Under the pieces are notes generated by a model. That model searched no databases and was not told where the DNA came from. It saw only the letters and a program-made list of their open reading frames with translations. This document shows, one piece after another, positions 16,886 to 25,175 of a stretch of 64,000 nt of DNA. The stretch spans positions 94,795-158,794 of the forward strand of contig CAWGTD010000002.1 of assembly GCA_963825415.1 (NCBI GenBank), written 5' to 3'. This stretch comes from BP-464 sp963825415. GTDB lineage: Bacteria > Actinomycetota > Thermoleophilia > Solirubrobacterales > Solirubrobacteraceae. A program made the translations under genes and the position numbers. Numbering within the stretch: the first letter of the stretch is position 1; each line of letters opens with the position of its first letter.

Positions 16886-17248
16886 TTACAGGCCGTACTC
16901 GCGGTGGTGACGCCAGACCGTGTACAGGGCGGTGAGCGCGCTGATCAGCAGCGCGAAGAACGCGAGCGTCCCCAGGCCGCTGTCGAGCAGGCGGACGCGT
17001 GCGGCCATCGCGAACACGATCATTGCCACCGCCCCGTACAGCAGCAGCCGGTGACGCTCCCCCAAACCGTAGATCTCGGTGCGATACGTGCGGTACAGGT
17101 ACACGCCGAACCACACGAACATGATCGTGATGAGGATCGTGAGGACGTTGGCGACGAAGTCCGCAGTGTCGCCGCCCTGAGGCAGGAACGCCACGATCGC
17201 CGCCAGCCCGGCGACGATCAGGATGTTGCGCAGGCCGTCGCTGATCAC
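16886..17248 (-). CDS. Small membrane protein coupled to the response regulator
   Basis: A 120-aa protein with four predicted transmembrane helices: around NILIVAGLAAIVAFL, VLTILITIMFVWFGVYLY, LLLYGAVAMIVFAMAA and LAFFALLISALTALYTVW. The GTG start overlaps the stop of the PhoB-like regulator (GTGA), so it should be co-expressed with it. No family is recognised. It could sense or modulate phosphate signalling at the membrane, but that is inference from coupling. Confidence 0.7.
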   Translation of the reverse strand: MISDGLRNILIVAGLAAIVAFLPQGGDTADFVANVLTILITIMFVWFGVYLYRTYRTEIYGLGERHRLLLYGAVAMIVFAMAARVRLLDSGLGTLAFFALLISALTALYTVWRHHREYGL

Positions 17249-18064
17249 GGAGCCGTCGCGGCCAGCTCGGCGCCGTGCTCGACGACCGGGTCGACCACGG
17301 GCGCCGGCTCGCGCTCGGCCACCGGCGGCGCGACGACGCCGTCCGCAGGCTCGGCCGCGAAGCGGTAGCCCACGCCGAAGTGCGTGTGGATGTAGCGCCA
17401 CGACGGCGAGGCCTTCTCGAGCTTCTGGCGCAGCTTGCGCACGAACACGTCGACCGAGCGGTCGCCGCGCGCCATGGCGTAGCCCCAGACGCGCTCATAG
17501 ATCTCCTCGCGCTCGAGCACCCTGCCCTCGGCGCCGGCCAGCAGCGACACGAGCTCGAACTCCCGCCGCGTGAGGTCGATCGATCGGCCGCTCACGAAAG
17601 CCTGGAACTGATCGGCACGGATCTCGACCTCGCCCGCCTTCAGCGGAACCCCGGCCGCAGCGGACTCGGAGCGCCGGCGGCGACGCAGCACGGACTCCAC
17701 GCGCGCGATGACCTCTTCGGGGTGGCACGGCTTGGTCACCCAGTCGTCGGCGCCGAGCCTGAGACCGCGCACGCGCTGGGCGACGGTCGACGCGCCGGTG
17801 CAGACCACGACGGCCAGGCCGGGCAGGCCCGAGCAGATCCGCTCGAGCTCGTCGAACGCACGCGGCCCGAAGAGCACGGGGTCGACCACCAGCGCTCCGA
17901 GGCGCATGGAGACCAGCGCGTCGAGCGGCGACAGGGCCGCCGATGACGCGGTGCTCCCAGCCGATCCGCTCCATGCGCTTGGTCAGCACCTGCAGGAAGC
18001 CAGAGTCGGTGTCGATGATCGCCACCCGAACAGCGTCTGGGGAAGCGATGGCGCGTTCCGTCAT
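17245..18064 (-). pseudogene. PhoB/OmpR-type response regulator with a +1 frameshift
   Basis: The N-terminal frame starts at 18064 (MTERAIASPDAVRVAIIDTD) and runs to HRVIGG. The receiver then continues in another frame from about 17935 (LSPLDALVSMRLGALVVDP...). The second frame has the phosphoacceptor-type VVD, the VTKP lysine and a full winged helix ending in IHTHFGVGYRFAAEP. One extra C within GGCGGCCCTG explains the break. Restored length is about 272 aa. A PHO-type repeat lies just upstream and phoU/pstB precede it, so it is probably the phosphate regulator of this island. No histidine kinase is present. Confidence 0.8.
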
Positions 18065-18119
18065 GACGTGCATGAGTCTAGGCGGTCGGCGCGACGGCAG
18101 ACCACGCTTCGACAGGCCG

Positions 18120-18141
18120 GTTCACAGCTCGTTCACACGCA
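18120..18141. promoter_or_regulatory. PHO box upstream of the response regulator
   Basis: Two adjacent 11-bp direct repeats, GTTCACAGCTC and GTTCACACGCA, lie in the 93 bases between phoU and the regulator gene. The TTCAC core and 11-bp period match the PHO box of Streptomyces and other actinobacteria. This suggests a separate, autoregulated promoter for the regulator. Confidence 0.7.
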
Positions 18142-18157
18142 ATATGCGGGCGAAACG

Positions 18158-18847
18158 TCAGGAGACGACCGGATGGGAGGAGTCCGAAAACTCACGGAAC
18201 AGCCCGGTCACGACGAACGCCGTCTGCTCGCCGATGTCCACGGCGTTGTCGCCGATGCGCTCCAGCGCGCGGCCCACGAGCACCATGTGCATCGCCCACT
18301 CGCGCGTGTCGGGGTCCTCGCCGACCTCGATCGCCAACTGGAAGATCTCGCGGTTGAGCCGGTTGATCTCGCGGTCCTGGCGGACCAGATCCTGGGCGAG
18401 CTCGGCGTCGCGGTCGGCGAACGAACGCTTCGCCTGGACGCACTCCGAGCGCGCACAGCGCCCCATCTGCAGCAGCCGCGTGAGGACCTCGTCGTGCACG
18501 GGCGGCTCGTGGCCCGAGAGCGGCAGCACCTTGGCGATGTTCACGCACTGGTCGCCCATTCGCTCGATGTGCTTGATGACGTGCAGCAGCGCCGCGACGA
18601 TCCGCAGGTCACCCGCGACCGGCGCCTGGAGCGCGAGCAGCGACAGGATCCCCTGGTGGACCTCCAGGTAGCGGCCGTCGATGCGGTCGTCGTCGGCGAT
18701 CACGAACGACGCGAGCTCGACGTCCTGGTGCTCGAGCGCCTCGAGCGTGCGGTCGAGCTGCTCGACGACCAGGTCGAGACCCCCGAGCGCGCTCGCCTCG
18801 AGCTGCTTGAGCTGCCCCTGGAAGTGCAGTCGGGTTCCCTCGGTCAC
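18158..18847 (-). CDS. phoU: Phosphate transport regulator PhoU
   Basis: PhoU represses the phosphate response by linking the Pst transporter to the sensor kinase. The 229-aa protein has the typical two three-helix repeats, with HIERMGDQCVNIAK in the first and ALERIGDNAVDIGEQ in the second. These carry the E-R-x-G-D metal-binding motifs. The GTG start at 18847 lies 4 bases after the pstB stop. It closes the pst operon. Confidence 0.93.
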   Translation of the reverse strand: MTEGTRLHFQGQLKQLEASALGGLDLVVEQLDRTLEALEHQDVELASFVIADDDRIDGRYLEVHQGILSLLALQAPVAGDLRIVAALLHVIKHIERMGDQCVNIAKVLPLSGHEPPVHDEVLTRLLQMGRCARSECVQAKRSFADRDAELAQDLVRQDREINRLNREIFQLAIEVGEDPDTREWAMHMVLVGRALERIGDNAVDIGEQTAFVVTGLFREFSDSSHPVVS

Positions 18848-18851
18848 GAGC

Positions 18852-19763
18852 TCAGCCGACCTTCCCGGTGACGTAGGCCTCGGTGCGGGGGTCGGCCGGG
18901 TTGGAGAAGATCGTCTCGGTGTGGTCGTACTCGACCACGCGGCCGGTGCGGTGCTGCTCGCCCTCGTCCAGATCGACCGTGAAGAACGCCGTGCGGTCGG
19001 AGACGCGGGCCGCCTGCTGCATGTTGTGGGTGACGATCACGATCGCGTAGTCCTGCTTGAGCTCGAGCATCAGGTCCTCGATCCGGCCGGTGGAGATCGG
19101 GTCCAGCGCCGAGCACGGCTCGTCCATGAGGATCACGTCGGGCTCGATGGCGAGCGCGCGGGCGATGCACAGGCGCTGCTGCTGGCCGCCCGACATCCCG
19201 AAGGCGTTGCTCTTCATCCGATCCTTGACCTCGTCCCAGAGCGCGGCGCGGCGCAGCGCCCGCTCGACGATCTCGTCCATGTTGCCCTTCATCCCGATCA
19301 CCCGCGGGCCGAACGCGATGTTGTCGTAGATCGACTTGGGGAACGGGTTGGGCTTCTGGAAGACCATCCCGATGACCTTGCGGACCTCGACCGGGTCGAC
19401 GCCCGGGCCGTAGAGGTCCTGGTCGTGATAGAGGATCGAGCCGTCGACCGCCGCGCCCGGAACCAGGTCGTTCATCCGGTTCAGGCAGCGCAGCAGCGTG
19501 CTCTTGCCGCAGCCGGACGGCCCGATCAGCGCGGTGATCTCCCGCTCGTGGATGTCGAGCGTGATCTCACGGATCGCCGGCACGCCCGAGTAGGCGACCG
19601 CGACGCCGGCCAGCTCGAAGACCGCCGGGGTCATCGGCTTGGACTCGGCGTGGCGCGCCACCCCTTCGAGCGACGGGATCGCGCTCTCGTGTTTCGACGC
19701 GCCCGCGAGGGCGTCGTGCTGGGGAGCGTCTTCGCTCACGGCGTCTGACGGAAACCTGGACAC
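18852..19763 (-). CDS. pstB: Phosphate ABC transporter ATP-binding protein PstB
   Basis: ATPase of the high-affinity phosphate importer. Walker A is GPSGCGKST, the signature is MSGGQQQRLCIARAL and Walker B is VILMDEPCSALDP. At 303 aa it is about 45 residues longer than usual. The GTG at 19763 has a good GGAGG 5 bases upstream, so the extension may be real; the ATG at 19634 (MTPAVFELAG) is the alternative. It follows pstA by 10 bases. Confidence 0.94.
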   Translation of the reverse strand: MSRFPSDAVSEDAPQHDALAGASKHESAIPSLEGVARHAESKPMTPAVFELAGVAVAYSGVPAIREITLDIHEREITALIGPSGCGKSTLLRCLNRMNDLVPGAAVDGSILYHDQDLYGPGVDPVEVRKVIGMVFQKPNPFPKSIYDNIAFGPRVIGMKGNMDEIVERALRRAALWDEVKDRMKSNAFGMSGGQQQRLCIARALAIEPDVILMDEPCSALDPISTGRIEDLMLELKQDYAIVIVTHNMQQAARVSDRTAFFTVDLDEGEQHRTGRVVEYDHTETIFSNPADPRTEAYVTGKVG

Positions 19764-19773
19764 GCTGGGCCTC

Positions 19774-20658
19774 CTACCACTTTCGTTGATACCGGTTGCG
19801 CAGGAAAATCGCCGCGGCGTTCATCGTCAGGAGGATCGCCAGCAGGACGACGATCGCCGCGGCGGCGATCACCTTGAACTCCTCCTGCGGCCGGGAGATC
19901 CAGTTGAAGATCTGGATCGGCAGCACGGTGAACGCGCTGTCGAGACCCTCCGGGTTGAAGGTGATGAAGGTCAGGCCGCCGAGCAGGACCAGCGGCGCGG
20001 CCTCGCCGATCGCGCGCGAGAGCGCGAGGATGCTGCCGGTCGCGATGCCGGGCACGGCCGCGGGCAGCACCTGGCGGCGGATCGTCTGCAGCTGGGTCGC
20101 GCCGAGGGCGAGCGCCGCATGCCGGATCGACATCGGCACCGCCCGGATCGCCTCGCGCGAGGCGATGATGACGATCGGAAGGACGAGCAGGCTGAGCGTC
20201 AGCGCCGCGGCGATGACCGTCTGGCCGAAGCCGGCGCCGCGCACCAGGAACCCAAGTCCGAGGATGCCGTAGACGATCGAAGGCACCGCGGCGAGGTTCT
20301 GGATGTTCAGCTCGATGAGCCGGTTCCACCAGCGGGTCTCGTCCGCGTACTCCTCGAGGTAGATGGCGGCCCCCACGCCGACCGGGATCGCGACGATCGC
20401 CGTGATCGCGACGACCCAGATGGTCCCCATGATCGCCGACTGGGCACCCGCGATCTCGGGATTGCTCGACGGGAAGTGGAACAGGACGTCCTGGTTGATG
20501 CGCGAGTGGCCCTTGACGATCACCTGGACCAGCAGCGCGACGAGCGTGACGAGGCCGACCGCGAGGCTCGCGAGCAGCGCGACGCGGAACACGCGTTCCT
20601 TGACCACGTCGGCGCGCGAGGAGCGGCCGAGCTGCGGTGCGACCGGCGTGGCGCTCAT
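19774..20658 (-). CDS. pstA: Phosphate ABC transporter permease PstA
   Basis: A 294-aa integral membrane permease with six predicted helices. It has the EAA-type loop (ALALGATQLQTIRRQVLPAA...) that contacts PstB, plus AVPSIVYGILGLG and SRAIGEAAPLVLLGG, which are typical of PstA. ATG at 20658 overlaps the pstC stop by 4 bases, fixing this start over the longer in-frame reading. Confidence 0.94.
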   Translation of the reverse strand: MSATPVAPQLGRSSRADVVKERVFRVALLASLAVGLVTLVALLVQVIVKGHSRINQDVLFHFPSSNPEIAGAQSAIMGTIWVVAITAIVAIPVGVGAAIYLEEYADETRWWNRLIELNIQNLAAVPSIVYGILGLGFLVRGAGFGQTVIAAALTLSLLVLPIVIIASREAIRAVPMSIRHAALALGATQLQTIRRQVLPAAVPGIATGSILALSRAIGEAAPLVLLGGLTFITFNPEGLDSAFTVLPIQIFNWISRPQEEFKVIAAAAIVVLLAILLTMNAAAIFLRNRYQRKW

Positions 20659-21602
20659 TCGTACACCTCGCGGTACTTGCGGACCAGCCGGATGCTGACC
20701 ATGTTCATCAGCAGCGTCGCGATGAAGAGCGTCGAGCCGACCGCGAAGATCGTCTTGTAGCCGGTGCTGCCGGTCGGCTGGTCGCCGAGCCCGGCGGAAG
20801 CGATGAACGCCGTCATGGTCTGCATCGCCTCGCTCGGGTCGAGCGTCAGCTTCGGCGTCCCGCCGGCGGCGATCAGCACGATCATCGTCTCGCCGACCGC
20901 CCGCGAGATCGCCAGCACGAACGAGGCGACGATCCCCGAGAGCGCGGCGGGGACGACGACGCGCGTCGCGACGTGGAAGCGACTGGCGCCGAGCGCGTAG
21001 GCGCCCTGGCGCAGCGCCTGCGGCACCGCCGCCATCGCGTCCTCGGAGATCGAGGCGACCGTCGGCAGGATCATCACGCCCATCACGAGGCCGGCCGAGA
21101 GCGCGTTGAAGACCTGGGGCGCCTCGCCGAAGAACCAGATGTCCTGCAGCAGCGGCGTGACGAAGGTCAGCGCGAAGAAGCCGTAGACGACGGTCGGGAT
21201 CCCGGCGAGGATCTCCAGCAGCGGCTTGAGGACCTTGCGGGTCCGATTGCGCGCGTACTCGCTGAGGTAGATCGCGGCGCCGAGGCCGAACGGGATGCAC
21301 ACGACCAGCGCCCAGAAGGTGACTACCAGCGTCGCGGCGACCAGCGGCGCGACGCCGAAGTGCGGCGGGTTGAAGAGCGGCGACCAGTCCCGGGTGGTGA
21401 AGAACTCCGTGATCCCGACGTCGCCGAAGAACTCGATCGTCGGCTGAGCCAACGCCGCGATGATGCCGACGGTCGTCGCCACCGACACCAGCGCGCACGC
21501 CATCAGGACGAGGCGGACGCCCGCCTCTCCGTAACGCGGCTTCGCCGCCCCGAGGCGCCGCGGTGCGGGCCTCGGGACGGCGGGGAGCGAGGTGGCTTCC
21601 AT
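20655..21602 (-). CDS. pstC: Phosphate ABC transporter permease PstC
   Basis: A 315-aa permease partner of PstA. It carries AGIPTVVYGFFAL, the coupling loop ALGASRFHVATRVVVPAALS and SRAVGETMIVLIAAGG. The N-terminal 25 residues are basic and proline-rich before the first membrane helix. It starts 19 bases after the pstS stop. Confidence 0.94.
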   Translation of the reverse strand: MEATSLPAVPRPAPRRLGAAKPRYGEAGVRLVLMACALVSVATTVGIIAALAQPTIEFFGDVGITEFFTTRDWSPLFNPPHFGVAPLVAATLVVTFWALVVCIPFGLGAAIYLSEYARNRTRKVLKPLLEILAGIPTVVYGFFALTFVTPLLQDIWFFGEAPQVFNALSAGLVMGVMILPTVASISEDAMAAVPQALRQGAYALGASRFHVATRVVVPAALSGIVASFVLAISRAVGETMIVLIAAGGTPKLTLDPSEAMQTMTAFIASAGLGDQPTGSTGYKTIFAVGSTLFIATLLMNMVSIRLVRKYREVYE

Positions 21603-21621
21603 GGCCGCTCTCGTGGTCTCC

Positions 21622-22590
21622 CTATGCCTCAGCCTTGAGGGCTTCGAGCTTGGGCGTCAACGCGCCCTCCTGCTCGGCCGTCAGCGGCACGAACAGCGCC
21701 TGCTCGGTCAGCGTGGCCGTGCTCTCGAGGTAGTACTCGACGAACTTCGTCACGGCGGGCTTCTTCAGCGAGCTCGCCTTGACGTAGATGAACAGCGGCC
21801 GGCTCAGCGGCTTGTAGTCGTTGCTCTGGACCGTCGCCGACGTGGGCTCGATGCAGCCACCGCCCGCGTCGACCTTGACCACCTTGAGCTGGTCCTTGTT
21901 CTGCTCGAAGTACGACAGGCCGAAGTAGCCGATGCCGCCCTTGGAGCCCTCGACGCCCTGGACGGTCACGTTGTCGTCCTCGGTGGCGTTGTAGTCGCTG
22001 CGGCTCTGCCCCTCCTCACCGTTGATCGCGCCGGTGAAGAAGTCGAACGTCCCCGAGTCCGTCCCGGGACCGAACAGCTCCAGCTTCTGGTCGGGGAACT
22101 CGGGGTCGACCTGGTTCCAGTTGCTGATCTTCGAGCCCTTGTCCCAGATCTTCTTGAGCTGGGCGACGGTCAGGCAGTCGGCCCAGTCGTTGTCCTTGTT
22201 GACGACGACGGAGATGCCGTCGTTGGCGACCTGGAACTCCTCGTAGGTGATGTTCTTGGCCGCGCAGGCCTGCTTCTCGTCGTCCTCGATCGGGCGCGAG
22301 GCGTCGGAGATGTCGGTCTCGCCGGCGCAGAACTTCTCGAAGCCGCCACCGGTACCCGAGGTACCGACGGTGACCCTCACGCCGGCCTGCTGGCCCTGGA
22401 AGGCCTCCGCAGCGGCCTCGCTGAGCGGGCCGACCGTGGACGAACCGTCGATCCGAATCGTCCCTGAGAGCTTCTCGCCGCCGCCGGCGCTGTTGTCGCC
22501 GCCGCCGGTTCCGCCGCTGTCGCCGCACGCGGCCACTGTTGCGGCCAGAGCGAGGGCAAGAAGCGGCGTAGAGAGCTTGATCATTCGCAT
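21622..22590 (-). CDS. pstS: Phosphate-binding lipoprotein PstS
   Basis: Periphery-anchored phosphate receptor of the Pst system, 322 aa. A lipoprotein signal peptide ends in VAAC with the lipidated cysteine at C22. It is followed by a glycine and serine-rich linker and the binding motif IDGSSTVGPLSEAAAEAF, with TSGTGGGFEKFC and GTDSGTFDFF for the phosphate pocket. GGAGG lies 7 bases before the ATG. A PHO box about 75 bases upstream predicts induction by phosphate starvation. Confidence 0.95.
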   Translation of the reverse strand: MRMIKLSTPLLALALAATVAACGDSGGTGGGDNSAGGGEKLSGTIRIDGSSTVGPLSEAAAEAFQGQQAGVRVTVGTSGTGGGFEKFCAGETDISDASRPIEDDEKQACAAKNITYEEFQVANDGISVVVNKDNDWADCLTVAQLKKIWDKGSKISNWNQVDPEFPDQKLELFGPGTDSGTFDFFTGAINGEEGQSRSDYNATEDDNVTVQGVEGSKGGIGYFGLSYFEQNKDQLKVVKVDAGGGCIEPTSATVQSNDYKPLSRPLFIYVKASSLKKPAVTKFVEYYLESTATLTEQALFVPLTAEQEGALTPKLEALKAEA

Positions 22591-22663
22591 TGCTGCCTCC
22601 TTGATGGCTGTCGGAGGCGAGCGTTTCAGCAGGCTTGGCGCAGTTTGTTACTGCGCGGTGGCG

Positions 22664-22685
22664 ATGCTGTGAACATGTTGTGATC
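22664..22685 (-). promoter_or_regulatory. PHO box upstream of pstS
   Basis: On the minus strand the repeats read GATCACAACAT and GTTCACAGCAT, two 11-bp units in the same orientation as pstS. The candidate -10 TAACAA (22645-22650) sits about 14 bases downstream, so the second unit would take the place of the -35 box, as in known PhoB/PhoP-activated promoters. Confidence 0.7.
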
Positions 22686-22706
22686 GCGGCAGGGATCGCC
22701 CGGCGA

Positions 22707-23054
22707 TCACCGAGGAAGCAGCGGCGAAATGGGCTCGTCGTCGAGCCGGTAGCCGAATCCGACGTGTGTGTGGATGAACCGCCACGTCGGCATCGCGGAC
22801 TCGAGCTTGACCCGCAGTTTGTGCACGTAGACGTCGACCGAGCGGTCACCCGGGCGCAGCTCGGTGCGCCAGACCAGCCCGTGCAGCTCCTCGCGACTGA
22901 GGATCCTGCCGGCCCGCTCCGCCAACGCCACGAGCACCTCGAACTCGCGCACCGAGAGCACTAGCGCCCGGCCGCCGGCGAGTACCAGCCCGTCGCCGAG
23001 CCGGATCTCCAGCTGCCCGATCCGCAGCAGTTCTCCCGATCTCGCAGCTTCCAC
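22707..23054 (-). CDS. Receiver-less PhoB-like winged-helix protein
   Basis: A 115-aa protein made almost entirely of an OmpR/PhoB winged-helix domain (REFEVLVALAERAGRIL, DRSVDVYVHKLRVKL, FIHTHVGFGYRLDDEP). It closely parallels the C-terminus of the full-length regulator at 17245-18064. The GTG at 23054 has AGGGAAG upstream. Only 115 bases separate it from the divergent gene, so no receiver domain can be hidden there. A three-unit PHO box lies in that gap. It may compete for PHO boxes or act unphosphorylated; this is inference. Confidence 0.8.
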   Translation of the reverse strand: MEAARSGELLRIGQLEIRLGDGLVLAGGRALVLSVREFEVLVALAERAGRILSREELHGLVWRTELRPGDRSVDVYVHKLRVKLESAMPTWRFIHTHVGFGYRLDDEPISPLLPR

Positions 23055-23099
23055 GTATCGCAGGCTTCCCTGCCGGCGGCCGTGTCCGGTTACCGACCT

Positions 23100-23132
23100 G
23101 TGAATCAGTCGTGAAGAAGCCGTGAAGCCATG
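23100..23132. promoter_or_regulatory. Three-unit PHO box in a divergent promoter
   Basis: GTGAATCAGTC, GTGAAGAAGCC and GTGAAGCCATG are three consecutive 11-bp repeats (TTCAC core on the other strand). They lie between the receiver-less regulator (minus) and a DUF47 gene (plus). This is the longest PHO array in the window. Confidence 0.72.
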
Positions 23133-23169
23133 ATGATCGACGGTGTGGTGCCGATTAGCCTCGCCCGCC

Positions 23170-23793
23170 ATGCGGCTTCTGCCCAGGCGCCAGGACACCG
23201 TCGTGCTCGGCCTCGTCGAGGAGTCCGGCCGCAACGTACAGCGGGCGAGCCTGCTGCTGCGCGACCTGCTCTCCGACTACCCCGACCGTTCACACCTGGC
23301 CCACGACCTGGAGCTCTGCGAGCAGGAGGGCGACCGGATCACCCACGACGTGATCCTGCGGCTCAAGGCGCGGCGCCGGTCGCGAGCGCCGTTCGACGCG
23401 TCGGAGGGCCACGAGCTCGCGGCCACCCTCGACGACATCGTCGACTACGCCGAGGAGGCGGCCGCGGCTCTGGCCACGCACCATGTGGAGGCCCCGATGG
23501 AACAGGCCGTCGCGCTCGCCGATGTCCTGGTCGACGCCACCGAGGAGGTCGCCGCCGCGCTGCGCGGGCTGCGCACCGGCGCCGACCCCGCGCCCCATCT
23601 CGTGGAGATCCACCGGTTGGAGAACGAGGGCGACCGTCTCAGCCGCGCGGCGATCGCCTCGCTGTTCGCCAACGGCATCGACCCGATGGTCGTGATCCGC
23701 TGGAAGGACGTGTTCGAGTCCCTCGAAGCCTCGGTCGACGCATGCGAACGCGTGGCGCACTTGCTCGAGGGCTTGTCGCTCAGGCCGCGCTGA
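23170..23793 (+). CDS. DUF47 family protein (PhoU-like Pit accessory)
   Basis: A 207-aa helical protein of the DUF47/PhoU-like family, which regulates or assists low-affinity Pit phosphate transporters. It has CEQEGDRITHDVI and RLENEGDRLSR, the two E-x-E-x-D-type metal motifs, and the ending GIDPMVVIRWKDVFESLE typical of the family. Its sequence parallels the DUF47 gene at 25176-25802. No pit gene follows it directly; the nearest is convergent. The ATG at 23170 is preferred because homologous sequence begins there. Confidence 0.85.
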   Translation: MRLLPRRQDTVVLGLVEESGRNVQRASLLLRDLLSDYPDRSHLAHDLELCEQEGDRITHDVILRLKARRRSRAPFDASEGHELAATLDDIVDYAEEAAAALATHHVEAPMEQAVALADVLVDATEEVAAALRGLRTGADPAPHLVEIHRLENEGDRLSRAAIASLFANGIDPMVVIRWKDVFESLEASVDACERVAHLLEGLSLRPR

Positions 23794-24082
23794 TCTCCGC
23801 CGGCTCGCCGGCCGTCGGGCCGGCGTTCGCGCCTAGCTCTTCTGCGGTCATCAGGTAGATGCCGTAGGCGATCGCACACAGGCACGCGGCGCCGCCGAAC
23901 AACGCCATCAGCGCGTAGGCGGTGGCTGCGCCGCCGCGGCGCTCGCGCCGGGCGTCCATCGAGCGCCCCACGCCTAGGACCGCGAACCCGTATACGGCCG
24001 GCACGCCGACGCCGGCGATCAGCGAGTAGAGGACGACCTTGCCCAGCGCGTCCCAGTCGATGACGGTGGCGGCAAGCATCAT
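23780..24082 (-). CDS. Small membrane protein coupled to pit
   Basis: A 100-aa protein with two predicted transmembrane helices, around VVLYSLIAGVGVPAVYGFAV and TAYALMALFGGAACLCAIAYG, separated by a basic loop. The ATG overlaps the pit stop by 4 bases, and the 3' end overlaps the convergent DUF47 gene by 14 bases. No family recognised. It may be an accessory subunit of the Pit transporter; inferred from coupling. Confidence 0.75.
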   Translation of the reverse strand: MMLAATVIDWDALGKVVLYSLIAGVGVPAVYGFAVLGVGRSMDARRERRGGAATAYALMALFGGAACLCAIAYGIYLMTAEELGANAGPTAGEPAEISAA

Positions 24083-25173
24083 GCCGGCGTGTTGGCCTCT
24101 CGAATGCGGCGGCCGAACAGCGCGGTGGAGCCCAGGGCGATCGCGGCGACGACCACCACGGGGCCGGTCGCGCCGGTCCCGAAGACACGCGTGACTCCGT
24201 AGACGAGGGCCCCTCCGGCCGCGGCGGCCGGCAGCGTGAGGATCCACGCGGCGACGATGTTGCCGGCAACGCCCCAGCGGACCGCCGAGAGCCGCTTGGC
24301 CGCGCCCGCCCCCATGATCCCGCCGTTGATCACGTGCGTGGTCGACAGCGGGTAGCCGAAGTGCGAGGACGCGAGGATCACGACGGCTCCGGCGCTCTGC
24401 GCCGAGAAGCCCTGCGCCGGGTCCATCTTGATGATCCGGCTGCCCATGGTCCGGATGATCCGCCAGCCACCCATGTACGTCCCGAGGGCGATCGCGCCCG
24501 CGGCTGAGACCACGACCCAGTCGGGCACCTGGAAGTTGTCGGCGGAGATGTTGCCGTGCGCGACGAGCGCGAGGGTGATGATCCCCATCGTCTTCTGGGC
24601 GTCGTTCGTGCCGTGCGAGAGCGCGAGCAGACCGCCGGAGGCGAGCTGGCCGACCTTGAACCCGCGCGTCACCGGGCCGGGCCGCACGCGGCCGACGATC
24701 CTGTAGATCACGAGGATCGCGATGCCGGCGACCACGAAGGCGAGGATCGGCGCGATCAGCGCGGGCACGATGACCTTCGCGAGCAGGCCGTTGCCGTCGA
24801 TGGCGCCGGTGCCCGCGGCCGCGAACGCGCTGCCCACGAGCCCGCCGATCAAGGCGTGCGAGGAGCTCGAGGGAAGCCCGAAGTACCACGTGGCGAGGTT
24901 CCAGGCGATCGCTCCGACGAGGCCGGCGAAGACGATCGTCATCGTCACCTTGTCGGGGTTGACGATCCCCTTGCCGACCGTCGCGGCCACCTTCAGCGAG
25001 ATGAACGCACCGACGAAGTTGAGGATCGCGGCGAACAGCACGGCAAGGCGTGGCGGCACCGCGCGCGTGGAGATCGCCGTGGCGACGACGTTTGCGGTGT
25101 CGTGGAAACCGTTGGTGAAGTCGAAGGCCAGCGCCGTCCCGACGACGATGACCAGGATGAGATCCGACTCCAT
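24079..25173 (-). CDS. pit: Low-affinity inorganic phosphate transporter, Pit family
   Basis: A 364-aa Pit/PHO-4 family cation-phosphate symporter. The duplicated family motifs are visible: FDFTNGFHDTANVVATAIST in the N-terminal half and ALSHGTNDAQKTMGI in the C-terminal half. About 10 hydrophobic segments are present. The start lies 2 bases after its DUF47 partner, the usual order for DUF47-pit pairs. Confidence 0.93.
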   Translation of the reverse strand: MESDLILVIVVGTALAFDFTNGFHDTANVVATAISTRAVPPRLAVLFAAILNFVGAFISLKVAATVGKGIVNPDKVTMTIVFAGLVGAIAWNLATWYFGLPSSSSHALIGGLVGSAFAAAGTGAIDGNGLLAKVIVPALIAPILAFVVAGIAILVIYRIVGRVRPGPVTRGFKVGQLASGGLLALSHGTNDAQKTMGIITLALVAHGNISADNFQVPDWVVVSAAGAIALGTYMGGWRIIRTMGSRIIKMDPAQGFSAQSAGAVVILASSHFGYPLSTTHVINGGIMGAGAAKRLSAVRWGVAGNIVAAWILTLPAAAAGGALVYGVTRVFGTGATGPVVVVAAIALGSTALFGRRIREANTPA

Positions 25174-25175
25174 GC

